Source: Arenibacter amylolyticus
GTDB taxonomy: Bacteria > Bacteroidota > Bacteroidia > Flavobacteriales > Flavobacteriaceae
Length of the DNA: 64,000 nt
Assembly (NCBI RefSeq): GCF_002150785.1
Contig: NZ_MTAZ01000019.1
Location: 156,584 to 220,583, forward strand
Reading direction: 5' to 3'
The notes beneath the pieces are model-generated. The model was not told where the DNA came from. It saw nothing but the letters and a program-made list of their open reading frames with translations, and ran no database searches. How positions within the stretch are numbered: position 1 is the stretch's first letter; each line of letters starts with the position of its first letter. Shown piece after piece: positions 8,156-17,566 of this stretch. Made by a program: the position numbers and the translations under genes.

Positions 8156-10230
8156 TTAAACATAAGTACCAATATATAAACCGAGAAATTAGTTGGTTAA
8201 GCTTTAATGAGAGAGTTTTACAAGAGAGTGCCGATAAAAATGTTCCCCTTATAGAGCGATTGCGATTTTTAGGGATATTTTCTAACAATCTCGATGAGTT
8301 TTTTAAAGTGAGATATGCTACCGTAAAGCGAATAGTGAATGCAGGGAAAACCGGTAAAAGTGTGCTGGGTGGAGAGAGTGCCAAGGACCTTTTGGAGGAA
8401 ATTACGGAAATAGTTATTAAGCAGCAGACTAAAAGCCTTAAGATCTTGGGCGATATAGAGAAGGAGCTAGAAACGGAGAATATCTTTCTGGTGAACGAAA
8501 CTGAAATATCCGAGAGTCAGGCCTGCTTTATAAAAAATTATTTTATTGAAAAGGTAAGCCCTTTATTGATGACCATTATCTTAAATGATAAGGTGGGATT
8601 TCCTATGTTAAAAGATACGGCCGCGTATTTGGCAGTTAAGATGGTGCTTAAAAACCAACCAGGCTGTAAGACGCAGGCCAAGCAGAAGCGGTTTGCATTG
8701 ATCGAAATTCCCAAGGGTATAGATAGATTTGTAGTGCTGCCAAAAGAAGGGGATAAGAACTATATTATTATTCTGGACGATCTTATTAGATACTGCTTGG
8801 ACAGTGTGTTTAATATGTTCGATTACGAGACCATTTCTGCTCATATGATTAAAATTACCAGGGATGCAGAATTGGATATAGACAATGACCTAAGTAAGAG
8901 TTTTATAGAGAAAATCTCCACCAGTGTGGAGCACCGGAAAATAAGTGATCCCGTCCGTTTTGTGTATGACAAGAAAATTGCCGCAGATACCCTTAATTTT
9001 CTAAAGGAGAAAATGGATGTGGAGGATACGGATAGTGTAATTCCCGGAGGTAGGTATCACAATAGGCGAGACTATATGAGCTTCCCTAGCTTAGGGAGAA
9101 AAGACCTGATGTACGAACCGATCGTTCCCCTGCCTGTGAAAGGCTTATCTATGGAAGGGAGTCTTTTTGAGCGAATAGCAGAAAAGGACTTTTTGCAATA
9201 TACTCCTTATCAAACCTTTTCCTATATCATTAAGTTTTTAAGGGAGGCTGCCTTAGATCCTAAGGTGAACAACATAAAGATTACCGTGTACAGATTGGCT
9301 AATAATTCGCAAGTCGCCGCTTCTTTAATCAATGCTGTGAAGAATGGGAAGCAGGTAACGGTGCAAATAGAATTGCAAGCAAGATTTGATGAGCAAGCCA
9401 ATATAGAGTATGCCGAACAATTGCAGGCAGAAGGCGTACAGCTAATTTTTGGGGTACGGGGGTTAAAGGTGCATAGTAAAATATGCTTGGTAGAACGGGA
9501 GGAAGCAGGCCGAATAAAACGTTACGGATTTATCAGTACCGGGAATTTCAATGAGTCAACAGCCCGTATCTATACGGATTATACGTTGTTTACTACCCAC
9601 GAGGGGATTTTAAAGGAGTTGAATAAGGTTTTCGATTTCTTTGATACCTCCTATAAGATTCAAAAGTATAAACACCTTATTGTTTCGCCCCACTATACGA
9701 GAAATGTTTTCAAAAAACTCATCGATAAAGAGATTGCAAATGCAAAGGCCGGCAAGGAGGCGTATATAAAAATTAAAATGAACAGTTTTACCTCCTATAA
9801 AATGGTAGATAAACTATACCAAGCCAGTAATGCGGGGGTTAAGATTCAACTGATTATCCGAGGAATTTGCTGTTTAATACCCGGGGTTAAGGGGATGAGT
9901 GAGAATATTGAAGCCATCAGCGTGGTAGATAAATTTCTAGAACACCCAAGAGTTTTCATTTTTGGGAATGATGGCGATCCCAAGGTGTATATTTCCTCTG
10001 CAGATTGGATGACCAGAAACTTGGATTACCGAGTGGAGGTTGGAGTGCCAATTTATGATAAGGAGGTTAGACAAGAGCTTTTGGATACCTTTAATATTTC
10101 TTGGCAAGACAATGTGAAAGCACGATTGTTTTCAGAAAAACAGGACAATGCCTATAGAAAGAACAAGAAAGCTAAGGTTAGGTCCCAGTTTGCAACCTAT
10201 GAGTATTACCAAAAGAAGTTGGAAGAATAA
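8152..10230 (+). CDS. ppk1: Polyphosphate kinase 1
   Basis: Reversibly polymerises the ATP gamma-phosphate into inorganic polyphosphate at the membrane. The 692-residue protein opens with the N-domain signature NREISWLSFNERVLQ and FSNNLDEFFKVR. His441 in GLKVHSKICLVE is the autophosphorylated histidine of PPK1, and His598 in LEHPRVFIF matches the second catalytic histidine. The length is complete. It overlaps the sixA-like gene by 4 bases and ends before a strong terminator. No exopolyphosphatase gene is adjacent. Confidence 0.97.
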   Translation: MIKHKYQYINREISWLSFNERVLQESADKNVPLIERLRFLGIFSNNLDEFFKVRYATVKRIVNAGKTGKSVLGGESAKDLLEEITEIVIKQQTKSLKILGDIEKELETENIFLVNETEISESQACFIKNYFIEKVSPLLMTIILNDKVGFPMLKDTAAYLAVKMVLKNQPGCKTQAKQKRFALIEIPKGIDRFVVLPKEGDKNYIIILDDLIRYCLDSVFNMFDYETISAHMIKITRDAELDIDNDLSKSFIEKISTSVEHRKISDPVRFVYDKKIAADTLNFLKEKMDVEDTDSVIPGGRYHNRRDYMSFPSLGRKDLMYEPIVPLPVKGLSMEGSLFERIAEKDFLQYTPYQTFSYIIKFLREAALDPKVNNIKITVYRLANNSQVAASLINAVKNGKQVTVQIELQARFDEQANIEYAEQLQAEGVQLIFGVRGLKVHSKICLVEREEAGRIKRYGFISTGNFNESTARIYTDYTLFTTHEGILKELNKVFDFFDTSYKIQKYKHLIVSPHYTRNVFKKLIDKEIANAKAGKEAYIKIKMNSFTSYKMVDKLYQASNAGVKIQLIIRGICCLIPGVKGMSENIEAISVVDKFLEHPRVFIFGNDGDPKVYISSADWMTRNLDYRVEVGVPIYDKEVRQELLDTFNISWQDNVKARLFSEKQDNAYRKNKKAKVRSQFATYEYYQKKLEE

Positions 10231-10284
10231 TCGGCCGATTTGGGCTGTTATTTAGCTCATTAATTAGTGGTAAAATAAATTAGT

Positions 10285-10317
10285 AAAGGCCCTCTGCAGA
10301 TAGAGGGCCTTTGTTTT
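10285..10317 (+). terminator. ppk1 terminator (bidirectional)
   Basis: Perfect 11-pair stem AAAGGCCCTCT / AGAGGGCCTTT with a six-base loop, then GTTTT. Lies between ppk1 and the converging miaE gene and can serve both. Confidence 0.92.
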
Positions 10318-10340
10318 ATGTCTTGCTGTTGGAAGGGTGA

Positions 10341-10922
10341 TTAACCGTGAACGGTTTCTTTTTTACTCAAATCCTTCATTATTTCAGCCTCATAGGTAAG
10401 CAGTGCCTCCCACTTTTTATCTACCTCTTTACGGTCGCCATATTGCCTGGCAAATTTTAGGAACATGGTGTAATGCCCCGCTTCACTAACCATAAGTTTG
10501 TGATAGAATTCTGCTAACTCCTTATCTTCTAATTCTTCCGAAAGGAGTCGGAATCGTTCGCAGCTTCTGGCTTCAATTAGGGCGGCGTATAATAAGCGGT
10601 GTACTAATTGGGTGGTTCTACTGCCTCCTTTGGGGAAGAATTTCATCAAGGCAATCACATACTCGTCCTTCCTGTCCCTGCCCAATGTCTTGCCGCGTTG
10701 TAAAATCCGGTCGTGCACCATTTTAAAATGCCCCATTTCTTCCCTGGCTAGGGCAACCATCTCTTCTACGAGCTCGGTATATTCCGGGAAGCTTACGATT
10801 AGGGAAATAGCCGTGCTTGCTGCTTTCTGTTCGCAATAGGCATGATCCGTTAATATTTCATCAATATTCTTTTCTACAATATTCACCCATCGTGGGTCTG
10901 TGGGTAATTTTAAACCTAACAT
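10341..10922 (-). CDS. miaE: tRNA-(ms2io6A37) hydroxylase
   Basis: Non-haem di-iron monooxygenase that hydroxylates the isopentenyl group of ms2i6A at tRNA position 37. Ferritin-like helices carry the metal ligands: EQKAAS near residue 31, REEMGHFKMVH near 60, EARSCERFRLLS near 112 and VSEAGHYTMF near 143. The start at 10922 (MLGLKLPTDPRW) is chosen over an in-frame ATG 48 bases upstream because family members begin there; the upstream stretch has no resemblance. 193 residues, normal for Bacteroidota MiaE. Confidence 0.92.
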   Translation of the reverse strand: MLGLKLPTDPRWVNIVEKNIDEILTDHAYCEQKAASTAISLIVSFPEYTELVEEMVALAREEMGHFKMVHDRILQRGKTLGRDRKDEYVIALMKFFPKGGSRTTQLVHRLLYAALIEARSCERFRLLSEELEDKELAEFYHKLMVSEAGHYTMFLKFARQYGDRKEVDKKWEALLTYEAEIMKDLSKKETVHG

Positions 10923-11097
10923 ATCTTTAAATTCTAATTCAAAAATAGAAAGAATAGGGCAATGTCCCATACTATATCCGGAGATAATTTTATCTTTAAT
11001 CCTTGGAGGGGCCAGAATCCTGATAACTAGATATAAAGATGCTATAATCAGGCGTTTACGGAGGGTTCCCTTACATTAAATTATTATAAAGCATATT

Positions 11098-11955
11098 ATG
11101 GCATTTAAAGAGGTGAGTGAGCAGTTGTTAACGCTGTTGGAAATAAATGTGCAACAGGAGGAAAGAACATGGTTGTTGTCTAAGCTAGATCAAATAATTA
11201 AAGAGAGGTCTACCAGAGATTTGTATTTGACCTATAGTTTGGTTCCCTCAAAAATTACGAAAGCTAGTTCTTTATCTTTGCAAATATCTGATGAAGATTT
11301 GAAGGCGTATTTAGAATTGCAACATGCCCATATTCATCAAATAGCAAGAATCTATCTTTTAGTGCGAGTGTTGGAGGAAAACGCAGAATTCTTCACCCCT
11401 AAAGTGGCAAATATCATCCAGGTGGCTGATACTGGTGAGCTGGAGACATTTTTAAAGTTTTTGGTGTTGCTGCCAAATCCAGAGGAATACCAGCATCAGG
11501 CAGTGGAAGCGCTAAGAACCAATATTGCAACGGTGTTTAATGCCATCGCTATGCACAATCCATATCCTGCCCTCTATTTTAATGACCAGCAGTGGAATCA
11601 AATGTATCTAAAGGCTGCATTTATGCAACAAGACCTTAGGGGGATGCTATCGGTAGATAAAAGAGCTAATAAAGATCTTGCTAGGATTATCTCTGATTAT
11701 GCCCACGAACGATGGGCAGCATCTAGAGCGGTAGACCCCTATTTTTGGCGACCAGTAGCTCCTTTTTTGGAGGAGGGACTGCTGCCCGATATGGAGCGAT
11801 TAATGCAGAGCGATAATGTATTAGAAAGAAAAGTGGCCTCGCTATGCTGTGCAAGCTCTAACTGGGAACAAGCCAAGGAATTGCTTCAAAAATATCCAGA
11901 ATTTGTGGCCCAAATCAATTCCGGGGAATTGGACTGGGACAATTTGGAAGAATAG
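11098..11955 (+). CDS. eboA: EboA family protein
   Basis: A 285-residue, largely alpha-helical soluble protein without signal peptide, resembling EboA: helical repeats, with IAMHNPYPALYFN near residue 149 and a C-terminal helical part ending in a Glu/Asp-rich tail. Its biochemical function is unknown. In cyanobacteria the ebo genes are required for scytonemin monomer to reach the periplasm, and related clusters occur in Pseudomonas and in eustigmatophyte algae. Here eboA lies 1.4 kb before eboB on the same strand, separated by an opposite-strand DUF1080 gene. The presence of eboBCDEF downstream supports the call. Confidence 0.82.
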   Translation: MAFKEVSEQLLTLLEINVQQEERTWLLSKLDQIIKERSTRDLYLTYSLVPSKITKASSLSLQISDEDLKAYLELQHAHIHQIARIYLLVRVLEENAEFFTPKVANIIQVADTGELETFLKFLVLLPNPEEYQHQAVEALRTNIATVFNAIAMHNPYPALYFNDQQWNQMYLKAAFMQQDLRGMLSVDKRANKDLARIISDYAHERWAASRAVDPYFWRPVAPFLEEGLLPDMERLMQSDNVLERKVASLCCASSNWEQAKELLQKYPEFVAQINSGELDWDNLEE

Positions 11956-12002
11956 ATTTCATTGGGGTGTAATTAGCAGCTTGTTGTAAGGATTATTCGC
12001 TC

Positions 12003-12770
12003 TTAGGGCATCTCCAAAAATTGGAAGGATATATTTCTAAAGGCCATAGGGCCATGGTCTCCTTGAATCATTAAAGGACCGGTGGCACTTTCTTTTTTAG
12101 ATATAGGGCCTCCAGTGGGTAAGGGAACTTCTACATTGTTATGAATCACCACCCCGTTTAATTTTACCTCAATGAATTTGGCGTTGGCAGTTTTCTCACC
12201 TTGTTCATTAAATCTAGGCGCTTGGAAATGAATCTTTAGAGTTTGCCATTCTCCAGGTGCCTTGTATGGTGCGGAGGTAGGTGCAATGCCCATAAAAACT
12301 TTGGAAGGGGTGGTTTCCCAGTTTCTGTGGATACCTCCAAAATCACTGGAGGTAGGTTGGCTAACACCATAGCTGTCCTTTATTTGCAATTCATACCTGC
12401 CTTGTAAATAAAGGCCAGAATTGGATGCTTTGGGTATAAGCACCTCCAATTCCAAAATAATATCTCCGTGTTCCCATTGGGTTAAAAGGTGGTCTTTTTT
12501 TGTGAAACTATAGTTGTTGTACAAAACGCCAGTACCAGGGGTAACCGTTATAGGATTGGGATGTTTTTGTTTCTTTTTATTGCTCAACTTGGTTGAAGCT
12601 TCGTCCTGATGGGTGTGTACGGCTATATTGGGATCTGCCACCACATTGCCCACAATTTCCCAATTCCCTGCCTGGTCCATAAAATCGTCTAAATTAGTGA
12701 GGGTGAAACGCTCTTGAGCAAGAGCAGCAGATCCACATAGCAATAGGGTGAGGAGGAGGTTTGCTTTCAT
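12003..12770 (-). CDS. Secreted DUF1080 (3-keto-disaccharide hydrolase-like) protein
   Basis: A 255-residue protein with a clear signal peptide (MKANLLLTLLLCGSAALAQ, cleavage after residue 18 or 19) and one DUF1080 domain, a concanavalin-like jelly roll (LELEVLIPKASNSGLYLQGR near 103, then HRNWETTPSKVFMG and EWQTLKIHFQAPRFN). Members include 3-keto-glycoside hydrolases and sugar-binding proteins in Bacteroidota. It points against the ebo genes and sits between eboA and eboB, so it looks like an insertion into the cluster rather than a member. A decayed gene end is found on its upstream side. Confidence 0.88.
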   Translation of the reverse strand: MKANLLLTLLLCGSAALAQERFTLTNLDDFMDQAGNWEIVGNVVADPNIAVHTHQDEASTKLSNKKKQKHPNPITVTPGTGVLYNNYSFTKKDHLLTQWEHGDIILELEVLIPKASNSGLYLQGRYELQIKDSYGVSQPTSSDFGGIHRNWETTPSKVFMGIAPTSAPYKAPGEWQTLKIHFQAPRFNEQGEKTANAKFIEVKLNGVVIHNNVEVPLPTGGPISKKESATGPLMIQGDHGPMAFRNISFQFLEMP

Positions 12771-12956
12771 TATGGTAGAGATATTAGGTTAACTTTTTAA
12801 AATTAAAACAGTGTAATATATATGTTTTGTAGGAAAATAAACTTATCCGTTTCTCATAAACGCTTCTCATCTCAAAAAACGTTTAGTCTATTACAATATT
12901 GTTAAATACAAATGCTTACTTTCAGAATTATTTTCATTGATGGTTGGTAAGGGTAA
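12771..12956. other. AT-rich spacer upstream of the DUF1080 gene
   Basis: No gene seen. Very AT-rich with stop codons in all frames; TATGTTTTG near 12819 on the plus strand is one base longer than a consensus -7 element and was not called. Confidence 0.5.
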
Positions 12957-13139
12957 AATATAGGGCCGATTTCAAAAGAAAGAGTGGATCATTTTAGTAA
13001 GATAGGTGGTATTAAGCTAGAAATGGATATTCCAGTAGCTACTATGGGCAATGGGAAAAGTATTCGTTTAGTTTTCAAAAATGAAAATGAAAAGGAGGAA
13101 GTGATCACCAACTTGGATTGGATTTCCTTGTACTATTAA
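12957..13139 (+). pseudogene. C-terminal remnant of a secreted sugar-binding-type protein
   Basis: An open stretch of 60 codons ending in TAA with no plausible start: it opens straight after a stop codon. The translation looks protein-like, with IKLEMDIPVATMGNGKSIRL followed by VITNLDWISLYY. The ending LDWISLYY and the preceding beta-strand pattern resemble the last strands of carbohydrate-binding domains attached to flavobacterial sugar dehydrogenases and ThuA proteins. It is in the same region as the DUF1080 gene, consistent with a decayed sugar-utilisation insertion between eboA and eboB. The identity of the parent family is uncertain. Confidence 0.5.
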
Positions 13140-13382
13140 GGGTGTTTAAAAGTTGTAAGTTGCTTTGCATTGCTATAAATATGTCGTTCTTCCCCTACTT
13201 TTTGTTAAATCCAGTTTAAATCTGCGGAAAAGTATCGGGGAGGTGCTAATATTTCAGTAGTTTTATACGTTGTATAAGAACCGAAATCCTGAGGATTTAC
13301 ATCCCAAATTTTGATAGGATCGTGGTAGGGCAGTGAGGAGATGTGTTTTATTGTTAATTTATTAAAGTAGTAAAAGATTGTT

Positions 13383-14291
13383 ATGGAAGAGAAAATGATG
13401 ATTATAGATCCGCATGTGCATATGTCCGCTAGAACTACGGACGATTATGAAGCTATGGCGGAAGCGGGAGTAGTTGCTGTTATAGAGCCCTCCTTTTGGT
13501 TGGGGCAGCCACGTACTCAGGTGGGATCTTTTCAGGATTATTTTAGCAGCTTGGTAGGTTGGGAGCCGTTTAGAGCCAGTCAATTTGGTATTAAGCATTA
13601 TTGCACCATTGGCTTAAACTCTAAAGAGGCCAACAATGAGGCCCTGGCAGAGCAGGTGATGGAATTATTGCCCCTCTATTTGCATAAAGAAAATGTAGTG
13701 GCCATTGGGGAGATTGGTTATGACGACCAAACGCCCGCCGAGGATAAGTATTTTCGTTTACAACTAGAACTAGCCAAAGAGCTAAATCTTCCCGTACAGG
13801 TACATACCCCTCACCGAGATAAAAAAGCGGGAACGCTTAGAAGTATGGAAGTTTGTTTGGAACACGGCTTAGATCCTGCTATGGTGGTTATAGATCACAA
13901 TAACGAGGAAACAGTAAAAGAGGTCTTGGATCGAGGCTTTTTAGCAGCATTTACCATTTATCCCAAAACGAAAATGGGGAACGAACGAATGGTGGAGGTG
14001 GTGAGAAAATTTGGAAGTGACGGAATTATCGTGGATAGTTCTGCAGACTGGGGGGTAAGTGATCCCTTGGCAGTTCCAAAAACAGCCTCCCTAATGCTTA
14101 AAAGAGGTATTCCAAAAGCCGATGTGGTGAAGACTTGTTATCAGAACGCCTTGGATATCTTTGGAATGAACGGAAAAATGAAGGAGTCCGATTGGTTAAA
14201 CCCTGAGGGTGTTAACCAGACCCAACTTTATAATGATAATAGCGTCTTAAGAGGGCAGCAGCCCAGAGTAGATACCGATAAAATAGTATAA
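13383..14291 (+). CDS. eboB: TatD-family metal-dependent hydrolase EboB
   Basis: TIM-barrel amidohydrolase-type protein of 302 residues. Metal-binding motif DPHVHMS at 9-15 (His11, His13), AIGEIGYD near 118 (Glu), VQVHTPHRDK near 139, VIDHNNEE near 167 and VDSSADWG near 218 (Asp) recapitulate the TatD ligand set. TatD relatives are DNases, but EboB has no demonstrated substrate. First gene of the compact eboBCDEF run: its TAA stop shares a base with the ATG of eboC. The start at 13383 fits family N-termini. The 243 bases before it hold no gene. Confidence 0.87.
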   Translation: MEEKMMIIDPHVHMSARTTDDYEAMAEAGVVAVIEPSFWLGQPRTQVGSFQDYFSSLVGWEPFRASQFGIKHYCTIGLNSKEANNEALAEQVMELLPLYLHKENVVAIGEIGYDDQTPAEDKYFRLQLELAKELNLPVQVHTPHRDKKAGTLRSMEVCLEHGLDPAMVVIDHNNEETVKEVLDRGFLAAFTIYPKTKMGNERMVEVVRKFGSDGIIVDSSADWGVSDPLAVPKTASLMLKRGIPKADVVKTCYQNALDIFGMNGKMKESDWLNPEGVNQTQLYNDNSVLRGQQPRVDTDKIV

Positions 14292-15184
14292 TGAATCCTG
14301 TTTTAAAGGGATATTTACAGCTGACTAGGCCGGCCAATTTGCCTACAGCAGCTGCCGATATATTGGCAGGTATCGCTATATCCGGATTTTTCTTGGCCAG
14401 CACCCAGCATGCATCGCTAGCATGGATGGCTGTGGTGCTTTTAATTGCTGCCTCAGTCTTGCTTTATGCGGCTGGAGTGGTGCTCAATGATGTGTTTGAT
14501 TATAAATTAGACCAGGTAGAGCGTCCGGAGAGACCCATTCCTTCTGGCGTAATTCCGTTAACCTCTGCTGCTGTTTTTGGAGGTGTTCTTATGGTGTTGG
14601 GAATAGGCGCTGCGTTCTGGGTAGGACTCAGCAGTGGGTTAGTAGCGCTTGGCCTAGCGCTTTCCATTCTTTTGTACGACGCCCTAGGGAAGCACCATCC
14701 TTTTTTTGGTCCTTTGAATATGGGGCTTTGCAGGGGGCTTAATTTATGGTTGGGGATGTCTATCCTAGGCCAACTTATCCATTGGCAATACGCCCTAATT
14801 CCTATTATTTATATTGCAGCAATTACCTTAATCAGTAGGGGCGAGGTGCATGGTGATAATAAAAGACATATCGTATTGGCAGGGCTGTTGTATGTGGTGG
14901 TGATTACAGCCATAGCAGGAATCCTTTTATACGCTGGTCAGAACATATGGGTGTCCTTGCCATTTGTACTGCTTTTTGCTATATTGATATTTAGGCCCTT
15001 GCTAAGAGCATACCGGGAGAACTCACCCCAAAATATAAAAATGGCCGTAAAGACCGGGGTAATTTCCATCATCGTTTTAGATGCAGCCTTGGCGGTGGGC
15101 TTCTCTTATTGGTGGGTAGGTGTGGTTACGCTCTTGCTATGGCCCTTATCCATCTATTTATCCAAACTGTTCGCAGTAACTTAA
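14291..15184 (+). CDS. eboC: UbiA-family prenyltransferase EboC
   Basis: Integral membrane prenyltransferase-like protein, 297 residues with about eight or nine predicted membrane spans. The prenyl-diphosphate/Mg motif NDVFDYKLDQVERPERPIPS is near residues 75-94, matching the UbiA NDxxDxxxD signature; the second region YDALGKHHPFFGPLNMG lies near 130. Probably transfers an isoprenoid to a small acceptor, which is unknown. Overlaps eboB by one base and precedes eboD by 11 bases, so the cluster is likely translated as a unit. Confidence 0.9.
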   Translation: MNPVLKGYLQLTRPANLPTAAADILAGIAISGFFLASTQHASLAWMAVVLLIAASVLLYAAGVVLNDVFDYKLDQVERPERPIPSGVIPLTSAAVFGGVLMVLGIGAAFWVGLSSGLVALGLALSILLYDALGKHHPFFGPLNMGLCRGLNLWLGMSILGQLIHWQYALIPIIYIAAITLISRGEVHGDNKRHIVLAGLLYVVVITAIAGILLYAGQNIWVSLPFVLLFAILIFRPLLRAYRENSPQNIKMAVKTGVISIIVLDAALAVGFSYWWVGVVTLLLWPLSIYLSKLFAVT

Positions 15185-15195
15185 TAGTTTAAAGA

Positions 15196-16371
15196 ATGCA
15201 ACATTACAAGACAATATCACAATCCTTTAAGGTGCCTTACGAATATAAGCTCCACTTTACAGAACATATTTTTGGGCAAGATAATGCTATGTTCAAGGAT
15301 TTGATAAAAGATTATAATCCCAAAGGGAAGGTAAAGGTGCTTTTTGTAATCGATAGTGGGGTGTTGGAATGTCATCCCAAACTATCCGATGAAATTACCG
15401 CCTATTGCCAAAAATACCAAGCAGAAATCCATGGAACCGAACAAATAGTAATCCCCGGAGGGGAGCAATGTAAAAACGACTACGGAAATGTAGAGCGGAT
15501 ATTGCAGGGCATTAATGATAATCGAATCTGTAGGCACTCCTTTGTTGTAGCCATAGGAGGCGGAGCCATCATAGACATGGTGGGATACGCTGCGGCAATT
15601 GCACATAGAGGGGTTAAATTAATCCGTATTCCCACTACCGTATTATCGCAGAACGATTCTGCTGTGGGCGTAAAGAATAGTATTAATATTTTCGGGAAAA
15701 AGAATTTCTTGGGCACTTTTGCCCCGCCTTATGCAATCATTAATGATCCTCATTTCTTAACCACCTTGGAACAGCGCGATTGGATCTCTGGAATTTCGGA
15801 AGCTATAAAAGTAGCCCTTATTAAGGATGAGGTGTTTTTTAGTTTTCTGGAAGAAAATAGCGGTAAGCTAAGAGTTCGGGATATGGAGGCCATGCAATAC
15901 CTGATCTATCGATGCGCAGAAATGCATATGGAACATATTGCGCAAGGGGGAGATCCCTTTGAAAGCGGTTCTTCCAGGCCGTTGGATTTTGGGCATTGGG
16001 CAGCCCATAAATTGGAGTTCATGACCAATTACCAATTGAGACACGGGGAGGCCGTTGCCATAGGGATGGCTTTAGATCTTACCTACGCCCACCTAAGTGG
16101 ATTGATAACGATGGAAACCTTGGAGCGTATTTTGGCTGTAATGGAGACTATCGGGTTCGATCTACATATCCCCTTGTCGGAGCAGAATGAAATAGAGGAG
16201 CTATTAAACGGTATTGAGGAATTTAGGGAGCATTTGGGGGGAGAACTTACCATTACCCTCATCAATAAAATTGGCGTTAAACACGATGTCCACGTTATAG
16301 ATAGGGATGTCATGAAAAATGCCATCATGTGGCAAAATAACAAGTTTCAACCAAAAATATCAATGCAATAG
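15196..16371 (+). CDS. eboD: 3-dehydroquinate synthase-like cyclase EboD
   Basis: Sugar-phosphate cyclase superfamily enzyme, 391 residues. NAD-binding GGGAIIDMVGYAAAIAHRG is near 116, the RIPTTVLSQNDSAVGVKNS loop near 139, GISEAIKVALI near 198 and the zinc-site histidines in LDFGHWAAHKLE and RHGEAVAIGM. All catalytic landmarks of the dehydroquinate/2-epi-valiolone synthase fold are present, so it should be active, but the substrate cannot be told by eye. AroB for the shikimate pathway is an alternative, but location within ebo and the divergent N-terminus argue for EboD. Confidence 0.87.
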   Translation: MQHYKTISQSFKVPYEYKLHFTEHIFGQDNAMFKDLIKDYNPKGKVKVLFVIDSGVLECHPKLSDEITAYCQKYQAEIHGTEQIVIPGGEQCKNDYGNVERILQGINDNRICRHSFVVAIGGGAIIDMVGYAAAIAHRGVKLIRIPTTVLSQNDSAVGVKNSINIFGKKNFLGTFAPPYAIINDPHFLTTLEQRDWISGISEAIKVALIKDEVFFSFLEENSGKLRVRDMEAMQYLIYRCAEMHMEHIAQGGDPFESGSSRPLDFGHWAAHKLEFMTNYQLRHGEAVAIGMALDLTYAHLSGLITMETLERILAVMETIGFDLHIPLSEQNEIEELLNGIEEFREHLGGELTITLINKIGVKHDVHVIDRDVMKNAIMWQNNKFQPKISMQ

Positions 16372-17564
16372 TGCTGATTAAAGATAAATTTCACCTTAGT
16401 TATTGTACTAATATACACCCTGGCGAAGATTGGAAGCAGACCTGGGAGAATTTGGAGGCAGCCCTTCCAAAGATAAAACAGCAGGTTTCACCAGAGCAGC
16501 CTTTTGGCGTGGGATTGCGACTTTCCAATGTAGCAAGTTTGGAACTTCAACAGGGAAATAGACTACAGGAATTTAAAGATTGGTTAGATCGGAACAATTT
16601 GTACGTCTTTACCATGAACGGATTTCCTTATGGGAATTTTCACAACGAAAGGGTAAAGGATAGGGTGCATGCCCCAGATTGGACCACGGATGAGCGCTTA
16701 ACATATACCCAAAGACTTTTTGATCAACTCGCTTTCCTATTGCCCCAAGGCCTTGAAGGGGGAATATCTACCTCACCTATCAGTTATAAGTTTTGGCATA
16801 GCGGTAGTGAGGCTACAGATAAAGCTTTTAAACAGGGGGCAACTAATCTGGCTGAGGTGGCCTTGCAGTTGGTAGGTATTGAAGCGCGTACAGGAAAGTA
16901 CCTGCATCTGGATATTGAACCGGAACCGGATGGAATGTTGGAGAATAGTAAGGAGGTTTTACAGTTTTATGATGCCTATCTCCTTCCTATTGGAGCTAGT
17001 ATTTTGATGGAAAAACTAGGGTGTTCTAAGGCCAAAGCAAAGGAGTTATTGCTTAGGTACCTTACGATCTGTTATGATGTATGCCATTTTTCCCTTGCCT
17101 ATGAGGAACCAAAAGATACTATTGGAAAATTTAGAGAAGCCGGAATTAAAGTAGGTAAGATACAAGTGAGTTCTGCTTTGAAAATTCTGTTTAATGAAGG
17201 GGATAGGGAAGCTATATGGCAGTCCTTGGATCGGTTTAATGAACCCACTTACCTACATCAGGTTACCCAAAAAAAAGGAGACCAAGTAATTACCTTTAGG
17301 GACTTACCGGAATTATTGGCTAATAAAGAAGATTATAATGAATTGAGGGCACACTTTCATGTGCCAATTTTTATAGAGCAATACGAATCCTTATTTTCTA
17401 CCCAAGATCAGATTTTAAAAGTGTTGGAACTCCTTAAAGAGGACGCATTTTCTAATCATTTGGAAATAGAGACCTATACATGGGATGTATTGCCAAAAGA
17501 GTTGAAATTGGAACTAACAGCATCCATAGTTCGAGAAATTAATTGGTTAAAGAATAAGTTGTAA
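16371..17564 (+). CDS. eboE: Metabolite traffic protein EboE (TIM-barrel)
   Basis: A 397-residue xylose-isomerase-like TIM-barrel protein. The GTG start at 16371 shares its first base with the last base of the eboD TAG stop, the usual coupling in this cluster. Candidate metal-site segments are LHLDIEPEPDG near 183, TICYDVCHFS near 231 and LEIETYTWDVLP near 364, a Glu/Asp/His pattern typical of AP-endonuclease-2 barrels. The catalysed reaction is unknown; the name reflects the proposed role of the ebo genes in moving a metabolite precursor out of the cytoplasm. Followed after 2 bases by eboF. Confidence 0.87.
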   Translation: MLIKDKFHLSYCTNIHPGEDWKQTWENLEAALPKIKQQVSPEQPFGVGLRLSNVASLELQQGNRLQEFKDWLDRNNLYVFTMNGFPYGNFHNERVKDRVHAPDWTTDERLTYTQRLFDQLAFLLPQGLEGGISTSPISYKFWHSGSEATDKAFKQGATNLAEVALQLVGIEARTGKYLHLDIEPEPDGMLENSKEVLQFYDAYLLPIGASILMEKLGCSKAKAKELLLRYLTICYDVCHFSLAYEEPKDTIGKFREAGIKVGKIQVSSALKILFNEGDREAIWQSLDRFNEPTYLHQVTQKKGDQVITFRDLPELLANKEDYNELRAHFHVPIFIEQYESLFSTQDQILKVLELLKEDAFSNHLEIETYTWDVLPKELKLELTASIVREINWLKNKL

Positions 17565-17566
17565 TC

